64,000 bases of DNA from Magicicada septendecula (lineage: Eukaryota; Arthropoda; Insecta; Hemiptera; Cicadidae): assembly GCA_034769895.1 (NCBI GenBank), contig CM068373.1, forward strand, positions 196,210,134 through 196,274,133. Direction: 5' to 3'. Position 1 is the stretch's first letter. Each line of letters begins with the position of its first letter. This document shows positions 46,991-56,190 of this stretch, one piece after another. The notes below the pieces were generated by a model that saw only the letters and a list, made by a program, of their open reading frames with translations, was not told the DNA's origin and did no database searches. The translations under genes and the position numbers were made by a program.

Positions 46991-47124
46991 TTTATCAAAC
47001 ACCTGAGGATAACAGTTTCCTTTTTTTTTTTAACAGATCTGTTTTGCTATTGATTGGAAAGCTAGAAAATTTATCTTTAAACAGATTCTTCAGTTTAATG
47101 CAACTATTAAGTTCAAAAATATAC

Positions 47125-47258
47125 CTCACACGGCGATTCTCAATGGAAGATTTTATTGTAACTTTTAAAACTGCAGGGCAGGCTGTATGCTTCTTGTGTG
47201 CAGCTTTTACTCGTCGGTGGCTTCCAGGATAAGTGTTATGATGACATCGATACGCTGC
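47125..47258 (-). CDS. candidate upstream exon of the MULE/SWIM gene (134 nt)
   Basis: The minus strand reads AAYRCHHNTYPGSHRRVKAA, then HKKHTACPAVLKVTIKSS, then IENRRVR, and meets a donor GTGAG|GTATAT at 47124. The C...HH....H...H..CPA.LKVTIK pattern is the metal-binding N-terminal domain usually found in front of the VIHDHNH segment of these MULE proteins, which is how the exon at 31167 begins. Two open bases at the donor fit one at 31167. The acceptor is either ...GTGTTGCAG at 47259 or GTTAACAG at about 47290; no start codon or further 5' exon was found. It sits 16 kb upstream, so membership of the same gene is inferred. Confidence 0.55.
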
Positions 47259-47428
47259 CTGCAACACATATATTTCATAATGCCAAAACTGTTAACATTG
47301 CTCTAAAGTTATCATTTGTCACATTATTTAAGGGTACCCGGAAAGAAAAAAAAAATTCACATTTTCATTTTTTAATAAAATATTAAAATAAAAGATTTTA
47401 TCTTTACAGCAATATATAATATATAGGG

Positions 47429-47646
47429 GTGCACAGTATGTCACCTGCAATTATGTCTCAAATAAAACCTATTTTTAGAGATCTATCTAGTGAAAATCTT
47501 CTAAATAAATGCCTTCTTGGGAAAACTCAAAACATGAATGAGAGCGTGAACCACATAATTTGGACACGGATTCCAAAATCAACATTTGTGGGCCTAGAGA
47601 CCCTTCAATTTGGTGTTTTAGATGCAGTGGCATACTACAATTATGG
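47429..47646 (+). pseudogene. Mutator-like transposase C-terminus, first piece
   Basis: An open plus frame reads SPAIMSQIKPIFRDLSSENL, LNKCLLGKTQNMNESVNHII, then WTRIPKSTFVGLETLQFGV and DAVAYYNYG. This is the conserved near-C-terminal block of Mutator-like transposases (CL.GKTQN.NES.N..IW.R.PK..FVG...L..GV.DAVA..N.G). It is cut by a LINE insertion after YNYG and resumes in frame at 49195. No N-terminal part was found upstream. Confidence 0.75.
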
Positions 47647-49204
47647 CAACTTTGCCGTGAGTCAATTTTGCTCTTAAAAGAGCAGATTTGCTTATCTTTC
47701 TTTGTGTGTCGCTTCATTTGGTCTAGGCCTTGGGAAGCAGCCTAACGCTGTTACTCATTTAGCACTACCCAGGTGACACGTGTAGCTTAAAGGATACTAC
47801 GGACGCGAGTAACTTTGCCACCCAAAGTTTGTCTTTTGTCTCACCGGAGTATCATGGGGATGTTCACAAGAAGTTCTAAACATGACGTATAGAGCATACA
47901 TCAAGCCAGTAATAACTTATGGCAGTGAAGGAACCATCACAAGCACTACTGCAAATGAAGGCAGACTGGAACGTTTGCAGACCAACATCCTAAGACTCAT
48001 CACAGGTGGCGTCAAATCAACTCCAGTTATAGCATTACAACTACATACAGGCAACAAACAACCAATAACAGAGGAAATTAAGCAACAGGCAGCACTGCTA
48101 AACCTCAGAATTAAATCACTACCTGAGAAGTCATGGGTTCATGAGAGGATGGAACCACAGAGACCCAAAACGCAAAAGATCTGGCTAAACCAAAGTAGCA
48201 ACTGCCTTCAATGCCACAGCATACCAACAGCAGTTAATAAAGTGATCCCCTTGGAAAATCCACTCGACTTTCATAGGTATGAAGTACATCTCAGTCTGAT
48301 AGAAGATGTTAAGAAGAGGACAAGATCTCCAGAAGAACTAAAACAGATAACGCTAACAACCATCAATGAGAGATTTCCGGAGGAAGACTGGCTACGTGTA
48401 TACACTGATGGATCCTTGCTGGATAAAGTGGGTTGTGCTGGAGCAGGAGTGTTCTCCTCATTGTTTTCTCACTACATTGTAGTGGGACAAAATAAATCAA
48501 GTTACGATGCTGAAGTAGAGGCTATCAAAGTGGCATTGCAAAACCTCATTTGGAGGCCAAATTCCTTTTCAAAAGCTGTCCTTTTAGTGGACTCTAAGTC
48601 TGCCATCCAGGCAACATTCTCTAATACAGGAGCAACATCCAAGAGCACACTGGAAGCAAGACGACTCACCAGGCAGCTTACAGCACTTAACAAGGAGATA
48701 GTTATTCAGTGGATCCCATCTCACATAGGCATCTCGGGAAATGAGACAGCGGACACCTTGGCAAAGCGAGGGACAATGCTCTACCACCGGGAAAGTACCC
48801 ATGACTTCAGAACCCTAAGAAGACTGATGACAAGGAAAACAAACTTGCTTCCTGGAAGAAGCAAGAAACATATCAGAAAGAAAAACATTGTCAGGGATTG
48901 AACAGTTATGGAATAACAACTGTAGAAAACCCACGAAGAAAGCAGTCGCCAACTTTAGACTGGAAACTGGCCATGACTGTCTCTCAGTGCACCTCTACAA
49001 ACTAAAAATTTCTACCACAGAAGAATGTGTATTGTGCAGGAGAGAATACTCAAAAATCATCTATTGGAGTGTGTGAAGCTGAACCGGGAAATGCAAGAAC
49101 TCAGAAATTACAGTGGTCTTTATTGGGAAGCTCGGTACCAAATGGGTTAAATGTACCAAGGGGGAGCCATTGGAAAACAACAACAACAACAACAACAATT
49201 ATGG
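47637..49204 (+). mobile_element. LINE insertion with RNase H and (CAA)n tail
   Basis: ACAATTATGG at 47637-47646 is repeated at 49195-49204, a 10-bp target duplication inside the Mutator-like gene. The inserted 1.55 kb (47647-49194) is the 3' part of a LINE ending in a (CAA)n tail at 49178-49199. The 5' truncation removes ORF1, endonuclease and RT. Removing the insert restores the host frame (YNYGNSFKCLAFEKLGINPG). Confidence 0.85.
47882..48901 (+). pseudogene. LINE polyprotein C-terminus with RNase H
   Basis: A 339-codon open frame starts with YIKPVITYGSEGT (the post-RT region). It carries an RNase H domain: VYTDGSLLDKVGCAGAGVFS (first D, ~residue 175), SSYDAEVEAIKVAL (E), LLVDSKSAIQA (second D) and WIPSHIGISGNETADTLAKR (H and last D). 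All four catalytic positions appear present. After a frameshift near 48890, the C-terminal zinc-knuckle-like region follows (FRLETGHDCLSVHLYKLKIS, CVLCRREYS) to about 49075. RNase H at this place is typical of the I/R1/LOA group of LINEs. The frame is well kept, so the insertion is fairly young. Confidence 0.8.
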
Positions 49205-49385
49205 GAATTCTTTTAAATGCTTAGCTTTTGAGAAACTGGGAATTAATCCTGGTACTTGGATGGTTAACGCATTGAAAATGCTTGACGAAGAAAGAATACG
49301 CACTTTGGACAAAGCTATATCAGAGTATGAAAAAAAGGGTAGATAGCAAAGAAGACTAAAAAGAAAGAAACAAGAAGAAGAACTA
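49195..49385 (+). pseudogene. Mutator-like transposase C-terminus, second piece
   Basis: Continues the frame broken at 47646: NYGNSFKCLAFEKLGINPGT, then WMVNALKMLDEERIRTLDKA and ISEYEKKGR, an in-frame TAG at about 49345, then QRRLKRKKQEEEL. The ordering (LG..PG..MV.AL...D..R...A..A..E.EKK.R) and basic tail match the extreme C-terminus of Mutator-like transposases. Confidence 0.75.
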
Positions 49386-50057
49386 ATTTTATTTAATTTA
49401 TAAAGTCAATTTTTTTCTTACATTTAACATAGATGAGAATATAATTTTTTTTGGGCGAACTAAAACTTCAATTTAAAAACAACGCCATTAAAATATGTAA
49501 CGAAGATCCATTAGATAGTACAAAAATTTGATAGAGTTAGTGGAAGTAGTTCCTGAGGAATCTTCCTTATGTTACCATTAACTGGTGTAGGGATTACGGT
49601 TACCCTTAATGTAAGCATGGGTGGGGGTGTTATAATTTTATGAAGAGTGAACAAAATTTTAATTCTGCATTACAAATGGGCCTATACTACATAATGGGAG
49701 CACTGCAGTCTGTGAATGTCATAGTGCCAGGCAGTGGTTGATCTCTATGACCTTCATACAGGAAAATGTCCATATGCCTACCAAAAGTCTTGATATAAAA
49801 ATGACCTTAACGTGATATTAACTACCCTCTATATAATTACATATAATATTTATAATTACTCACATTATCCTTGATTATTTTAAATTTTAAATAATAAATA
49901 TTTTTTAAAACTAAAAGAATTTTTGTTGTATCATATACAGTGTTTTGACAGTTTTCTTTTTTATGCTGTCATCTTTAGATTTATATACATAGTAAATAAG
50001 TAAAAACAAATTTAAAATCAAATTGTTTAACAACAGGTGTTCACCATATATGTAATT

Positions 50058-50088
<31 letters not shown>

Positions 50089-50378
50089 TGTAACAAGACC
50101 CTGTATTCTGTAAAGTTACAAATAAAGATAAAGAAAGAAAAAATTTTATTTAAAAAAAAATTTTCCGAAAAAAAATTTTATGTTTGTTTATAGTGTAGAT
50201 AATTTGGAATTAATTCTGTTTTATTGTTTTAATTAACTTTCTAAAATTCTGAAAGGTAATATTGAATTAATTCGCACTTCTAGAAGATCTTAACAAAATC
50301 CGGAGTTAAACAGATTAACTCCTGTCAGCAATCGATTAACGACTTTCCGTGCTGGTCCAGTATCTCACTTTTTGTTAA
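49386..50378. other. non-coding DNA with (AT)n
   Basis: AT-rich with a (TA)n run of about 13 units at 50063-50089 and several poly-A runs. No gene seen. Confidence 0.5.
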
Positions 50379-52576
50379 TACAGTGGAACTTGGTTATAAC
50401 GTCATTGAAGGGACCAAAAAAATAATGACGTTATGTCCGAGTGACGTTATAAAAGAGTCATTATAAAAGACCATTTTTAATCACTAGTAAGGAAGGAGAA
50501 ATAAAAAAAAGATCTTTGCATTATTAACATTATTCGTGATATTTATTCTAAAGTTTACAAACTGCATTTCATTTATACAAACAGCATGAAGAATATTTTA
50601 AAAGATCAAAAAGCAAATACATGTAACTTACATTTAGGCTTACTGTCGAAAGTAATCCGTAATTTTCTTTTGAACACTCCTTTCTGAAAATAAATTCTTT
50701 CTGTTGTGCTGTGGAGATGCTGCACTGCATTGAACGTGTCGTCAGACGTCTCTCTAAAGCAGTAAAATCATGAAAGAGTTTCGGCGGCTCTCATTGCTTC
50801 CTGTACTGTCGGACAAACGATGTCGGCATCCTCCTCTTGCTCAGCATCTTCTTCAACACTATCTTCTGCTTCTATGTTTTTTACTTCCGCGATAATTTCT
50901 GCGTCACTCAACACTTGGAATGTTTCTACTTGGTCATCCACTGATGCATAGGAATCAAGTTCATTTCCAAATTCATTTACGTTGAATTTCTTAATCCACT
51001 CCGAGAGCGGCAAGTCGTCGTCTTCGTCATCATCGGGTAAATTTTCATGTACGAGTTGTGCTTTACTAAAGCATTTTGCTATCGTCTTCTGTGTTACACT
51101 CTTCCAAGAGTCGTCTAGGAATTGTATTGCATCTAAGAGTGAAATTGTGGCAGGTTGCACTGTGTCCATACAGAAAATAATTTTTTTTAAAAGTTGCTTG
51201 CGGTAGTGACACATTAGGCTTCTAATGACGCCTTGGTCCATAGGTTGCAGAACACTCGTACAGTTGGCCGGTAAGAAGACCAGATTAATGTTTGTCAAAT
51301 TTAACTTTGGATGGGCTGCACAGTTGTCAACTAGAAGTAGAATTTTTCTGTTTTTCGATGACAGTTCTTTATCCCACTTTCTTAGTTCATCTTCAAAAAT
51401 ACTAGAAGTCATCCACGCTTTTTTGTTGGCAGTGTAACTTACAGGAAGTTTGTTGATGTTTTTAAAACATCTAGGATGCAAACTTTTCCTGATAACTAAA
51501 AGTTTCCTTTTTTCGGTTCCCGTCATGTTCACACAAACAAAAACTGTAGCTCTTTATTTAGAGAGCTTCCCACCAACGCACTTTTCATTTTTAAATTTGA
51601 AAGCCTTATCTGGAGTTAATTTATAAAAAATTCCGGCTTCATCTCCATTAAAGATGTCATCTTTATATGATCGTCTAATTTCTGGCCAAGTGTTACGCAC
51701 CCAATCGCCTGTAACGTTCAGATCTACGCATTTTGCCTCACCACAAATTTTTGCAAAGGAAATCGAGTGTCGGGCCTTAAATCGATCTAGCCATCCGTTG
51801 GAGCACGTAAAATCAATACCAAACAATTTTCCGAATTCTGTAGCTTTCTCTTTCAGAATTGGTCCACTCACAGGAATATCTGAACATCGACACTGTTTGA
51901 ACCATTTCAATAATGCTGCATCCACATCACCATGTACGCATTTCCTAATTTTTTTAATTTTTTCTCCATCTTCAAATTTTTTTAAAAATTTGTCCTTGTT
52001 TTTTAAAATTGGACCTACAGTAGAATTCACTAAACCAAACTCACGGCATACATCAGCTATTTTACGACCGCTTTCATATGATCTAATTACACGTACTTTC
52101 TCTTGAGTAGACAGAACCTTTCTTTTTGTACTAGAACTTGCCATGATTACTATATAAAAATGTAGACCTACGTATAAAATTCTATAAACAGTGGCTACCG
52201 AAACTTAAGTTACTGTAACAGCGTGGCGTGAACAATAGCCTCGAGATGCGCAGTGCTACTGACCCGGTGAGAGTGGTGGGGAGACATGTCAGTTGCCAGA
52301 CACCGGCGGTCCTGTTACAGTGCTTATCGCTTGCATACAATGTATGTCTGTAGCCATGGGCGTAGCGCGGGCGCACATATATACGTTTATATGAAATTTA
52401 GAGTAAAATATCTGAGAAATTTTTGACGCTATAACAGAGTAGTACAATATTTAGTGACATTAAAACCGGGAATTTTTATAATGTTAAAGATATCAGTTTG
52501 ACCGGACTTATGACAAAATAACGCTACACCCGAGTTGACGTAACAGTCGAGGCCGTAATAACCAAGTTCCACTGTA
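50379..52576 (-). mobile_element. Tigger/pogo transposon (complete, 2.19 kb)
   Basis: TA on both sides (50379-50380, 52575-52576). Terminal inverted repeats CAGTGGAACTTGGTTAT at 50381 and the exact inverse ending at 52574, with similarity continuing for a few bases. One gene on the minus strand fills the middle. The ends and the near-intact gene make this one of the younger DNA elements in the window. Confidence 0.95.
50768..52144 (-). pseudogene. Tigger transposase with a single stop
   Basis: ATG at 52144 starts MASSSTKRKVLSTQEKVRVI: a CENP-B-type helix-turn-helix (residues ~1-60), then the second CENP-B HTH (PVSGPILKEKATEFGKLFG, SNGWLDRFKARHSI). The DDE core follows with NGDEAGIFYKL (first D), LLLVDNCAAHPK (second D) and QPMDQGVIRSL (third D), then an acidic tail. 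All three catalytic aspartates are present. The only lesion is an in-frame TAA at about 51553-51551 (GGKLSK*RATVF), after which the same frame runs on for another ~260 codons to 50768. One base change separates it from a full-length product of about 458 residues, the usual size of the family. Confidence 0.92.
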
Positions 52577-54058
52577 TTTTCTTCCTTCAGGAAGTCTCGT
52601 TGCTTAATTAAAACCTTAAATTACCATGTGAAATAATTTATAAATCCATACAATTGAAATGAATTGATTTATTAACAGAATTAAATAATGATCGATATAA
52701 AATCGATTTCGAGCAATGGTCGACTCCATCTCAGGTATAAATCGATATGTTAATACAGGTTAAAAATTATTATAAGTATTATAAAAGGTTCTTGGAGCGA
52801 TTATAATAGTCAGAGAAGGGCAGGACGAGAAAGTATAACATTTACAATAAATTAATTTAAATAATTATTATCTAACAAATGTGAATAATCTTTATAAAAT
52901 GTTTAATATAGTTGAGTTTTCAAACCAATACTGCAGGCGCTGTAGTCAGTCAATGTTTGAGGCAGTGCAGCTCGATTCCATGATGGCGGACATCAAAAGT
53001 GAAGAGGTTATTCACAATATTTGTCGCGAGCAAATCTCACAATAAAATCAACTTTATAATTGTTTTAAAGATCCCCGAACTTGTGTAAACTGTCTAATAT
53101 GTTGTTTGGGATAGTCTGGATGAGTGTCTAAACTAATTAAAATCTAAGTAAAAATCTTGCCAAGTTAATATTGGAAAAGTATTGTTAAAATAATTGTTAC
53201 TTCCCATATACATGATTACAAATTACATTATATATGGAATAATTTTAGTTTATTATTCGCTTTCATGAATTATTAACCATATAATTGGTTTATTTATCTC
53301 ATTCTGTTTAATTTAATAGGTTATAGTCCATATCTGTTGATATTTTTGTTGAAATTACCAAATTTCTTTCTTTTTGGAAATCTAGGCCCAAAACTTGGTT
53401 TCCGCCTTCATATACTTTTACTGCCATTTTAAGTGTTATTAATACCATTATAATAAATTTCAAATGGTCATAAATCCCTTCCTTTCCTTAATTACATATA
53501 AATTGAACATTTGAACTGGTTTTTAGTGATAATTTCTGAATTTAACATACCTCTTTAAAAATAGTTAATTTATACATTTCAAAAATTTTCAATAATTTAA
53601 GGTATTTTTCTATATTACCTTTTTAAATCATAGGTTCATTTACAGTAGTTGTTAATTGAACTACCTTACCTAAATCTTGCCAGTTTACATGATTCATAGG
53701 TGAATTAACTGGTTTATATTGAGTTTCTGTGAATTCATTATTTGGCCTAGAGTTTAGTATTTTACATGACTGGTTTTTTCAAATAAATTTACTTCTACTC
53801 CTCCTCTGACCCTTAAAAGCTATCATGACATAAAATAAAATTGTTTACAAACTCATTGAGATGTGTAGCATCTAATTCATGCTACTGTTATAAAAATAAT
53901 AATTAACATCACTCAGCATTCTGTAAAGTTGGACATATTTGCTGAAATTGTAGTTAACATACATTTAACTCATTTTGTTAATTAATACAGAATACATACT
54001 GAAACATTTTAATTGGTATGTATGCTGTTATTTAACTAATATAACTTATTCTAAACAT
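52577..54058. other. non-coding DNA
   Basis: AT-rich; no frame, repeat or signal recognised. Confidence 0.5.
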
Positions 54059-54070
54059 ATAAATCTTATT
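54059..54070 (+). repeat. target duplication, left (ATAAATCTTATT)
   Basis: The 12-mer ATAAATCTTATT directly outside the left end of the Penelope-like palindrome recurs exactly at 57979-57990. Confidence 0.85.
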
Positions 54071-54124
54071 AAATATCACTATAATATTGACGACTCGGAA
54101 CACAAAGTTTTTTATAAGTAAAAA

Positions 54125-54186
54125 CGTAAAGTTTTACCTTACAGCCTAAACCGGCTTTCACCTATAGAAGGCTTCATCAGAGGCTG
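54125..54186 (-). ncRNA. hammerhead-ribozyme-like motif (minus copy)
   Basis: Mirror copy of the motif at 57823-57874. CTGATGA reads at 54180-54174 and GAAA at 54159-54156 on the minus strand. It overlaps the stop codon of the minus gene. See the plus copy for the fold and its weaknesses. Confidence 0.45.
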
Positions 54187-56126
54187 TCGTTAGTAGCACT
54201 GCTCGTCTTGTTGTTGGCGACGAGAAAGTGTTTCGAAAGATTGAAGCTGTGTGTGTGTGGTGAGATGTGTTCGAATAATGCGTGCGATTTGAATTGTGTC
54301 TGTTCGTTTAGGATGTCGTTTTTATTTGTTTTTGTGTGTTTGTATATTTCTAATTGTTCTAGAGTGTCTAGTTTTCGGCCTTTTGTGTGTACGTGTAGTA
54401 TGTTCATGTTATTGTCGATGTTTTTATATGTGTGGTTTGCTTCAATGAGGTGGTTTGCGAAGGTAGATTCTGTAGTGGTGTGGAGTGCTTTTGTGTGTTC
54501 AATGTATCTCTGTTTGAAGCTACGTCCTGTCTGGCCTATGTAGAATTTACTGCAATTTGAACAATTTAGTTTATATACACCGGGTAGATCGAATTTGTTT
54601 TGTGCTTTGGGCATGCGTTTTGATAGTGTGTGTTCTGTTTTGTTAGTAGTTTTGTAAGCGATTCTGTATCCTGCTTTTTTGAATTTGTGGGCAATTTTTT
54701 CTGTTTGTTTGTTGATGTATGTTAGTGTTATGAATTTGTTGTTTTCTGTCTTTGTCTGTTGTTTGTTTTGTGTTTTGTGTAGGAGTTTACTGACTATTGT
54801 TCTGTCATAACCGTTAGATTCTGCTAGATATTTTATCGTGTTTAGTTCGTCTTTGTAGTCTATTTCATCTAAGGGGATGTTGTTAAGTCTATGTATCATG
54901 GTTCTAAAAGCAGCTAGTTTGTGTTGTATTGGGTGATTGGAGGTGTTGTGTATTAGTGTGTCAGTTGTAGTTGGTTTTCTGTATATACTGAATTTGTGCC
55001 TGTGTTCTAGTTTTGTGATGGAGAGGTCTAAGAAGTTTATAGTATTGTTGTGTTCGTATTCGGCAGTGAAGGTTATGTTTTTATGTATTTTGTTTATGTG
55101 CGTTAGTAACTGTTCACATTGTCTTTTGTTTCCCCTGTATAGTATTAGAATGTCATCAACGTATCTGTGCCAATATAGTATTTTATGTGAGTGTCTGTCA
55201 TTGTTTGTGAGTATTTTTGTTTTTTCTAAGTGTTGGAGGAAGACTTCTGCTAGAATGCTGGATATGGGGGAGCCCATGGGTAGGCCATCGTTCTGTGTGT
55301 AGTATTTATTGTTATAAGTAAAGTAGTTTTGTTTTGTGATAATGTTCAGAGTTTCTGTTATTTCATTGATAAGTTCGTCTGGTGTGTTGTTCTGTTTGAG
55401 TTTGTTTTGTAGAATGGTGATTGTTTCAGAGATGGGGATGTTTGTGTACAGGTTTTTAATGTCAAAGGAGGCTAATGTGGCGTTATGGGGGATGTGTATG
55501 TCTTTTATTTTTGTTACTAGGTCTGTGTTGTTTTTTACTGCAATGTTGTTGTCTATTTGTGTGTGTTGTCTAATAATTTTGTCTAGATATTTTGCCAGTT
55601 TGTGTGCAGGGGCATTACGGTAGTTGATAATGGGGCGGATCGGAATGTCTTCTTTATGGATTTTGGGAAGCGCTTGGAGTGTAGGTGCTGATGGTCGGAT
55701 TTGTTTCATGTAGGGCTTTTGTTTATGTGTCATAATGTGTTTGGCTTTGTTGACTATTTGTTTTACTGAGTTTTGGTATCTGTCGGTGGGGTCGTGTTTT
55801 AGTTCTGTGATGTTGTTCTGTTCTATGAAGTCTTGTACTTTTTTGTGTAGGTTGTCTGTGGGGATAATTACAGTCGTGTTGCCTTTGTCAGCTTTTACAA
55901 ATGTGATGTTGTGTTTGTGTGCCTTTTCCCTCAGTTTGATGGCTGTGTGTATTTCTGAGTTGTGGTTGTTGTTGTTGTCTGGTGTCTTATGTACTCCTAT
56001 TGTGTTGTTTATATTATGTCTTAATGTGTCTTGATGTTCTGGTGCTGTGTTTTGTATATTTGTTTCTGTGTCAATTATGAGCTTTGTTAGTGTTTGGTTG
56101 TTATGTTTGTTAATGCCCCTGCACAC
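54177..56126 (-). CDS. Penelope-like RT / GIY-YIG endonuclease (minus copy)
   Basis: An open frame of 649 codons ends at TGA 54179-54177; it has no ATG at its upstream end, which lies at the central junction, so the true N-terminus may be missing. Blocks: KADKGNTTVIIPTDNL (~78-93, a family hallmark), PALPKIHK-like LQALPKIHKEDIPIRPIINY (~149-170), LASFDIKNLYTNIP (first RT aspartate, ~218), GLPMGSPISSILAEVFL (~285-300), HRYVDDILILYRG (catalytic YVDD, ~320-332), then the GIY-YIG nuclease PGVYKLNCSNCSKFYIGQTG then RSFKQRYIEH (~530-560). RT copies RNA into DNA at the nick and the GIY-YIG domain makes the nick. All visible catalytic motifs are intact. The gene is likely read in the sense that carries the ribozyme-like motif just past its stop. 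Confidence 0.92.
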   Translation of the reverse strand: MCRGINKHNNQTLTKLIIDTETNIQNTAPEHQDTLRHNINNTIGVHKTPDNNNNHNSEIHTAIKLREKAHKHNITFVKADKGNTTVIIPTDNLHKKVQDFIEQNNITELKHDPTDRYQNSVKQIVNKAKHIMTHKQKPYMKQIRPSAPTLQALPKIHKEDIPIRPIINYRNAPAHKLAKYLDKIIRQHTQIDNNIAVKNNTDLVTKIKDIHIPHNATLASFDIKNLYTNIPISETITILQNKLKQNNTPDELINEITETLNIITKQNYFTYNNKYYTQNDGLPMGSPISSILAEVFLQHLEKTKILTNNDRHSHKILYWHRYVDDILILYRGNKRQCEQLLTHINKIHKNITFTAEYEHNNTINFLDLSITKLEHRHKFSIYRKPTTTDTLIHNTSNHPIQHKLAAFRTMIHRLNNIPLDEIDYKDELNTIKYLAESNGYDRTIVSKLLHKTQNKQQTKTENNKFITLTYINKQTEKIAHKFKKAGYRIAYKTTNKTEHTLSKRMPKAQNKFDLPGVYKLNCSNCSKFYIGQTGRSFKQRYIEHTKALHTTTESTFANHLIEANHTYKNIDNNMNILHVHTKGRKLDTLEQLEIYKHTKTNKNDILNEQTQFKSHALFEHISPHTHSFNLSKHFLVANNKTSSATNDSL

Positions 56127-56190
56127 AAATATATCTAGACAAAATTATTAGACAACACACACAAATAGACAACAACATTGCAGTAAAAAA
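56111..56190 (+). other. chimeric centre of the Penelope-like palindrome
   Basis: From 56111 the sequence matches the inside of the plus copy (TAATGCCCCTGCACACAAA as at 56392), skips eight bases (CTGGCAAA), follows ATATCTAGACAAAATTATTA as at 56410 through to GCAGTAAAAAA, then at about 56186 jumps back to an upstream segment (AGAACAACATCACAGAACT, as in the minus copy near 55823). Short shared words at the joints suggest template switching or microhomology-mediated joining. Confidence 0.75.

Larger units (their letters stand above)
31168..47124 (-). other. candidate 16-kb intron of the MULE/SWIM gene
   Basis: The donor side at 47124 reads GTGAG|GTATAT and the acceptor side at 31168 reads CTAAACAG|ATTG. 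The upstream exon ends with two bases of a codon and the downstream exon begins with one (AG|A), so the frame is kept. The interval holds two mariner copies and a hAT, all coding on the plus strand, that is antisense to the gene. Splicing has not been observed; the join rests on phase, consensus and family fit. Confidence 0.5.

Noticed and set aside
54208-56034. Open frames on the strand opposite the Penelope-like gene (and 56386-57801)
   Set aside because: They mirror each other in both arms and only reflect the codon bias of the real gene.
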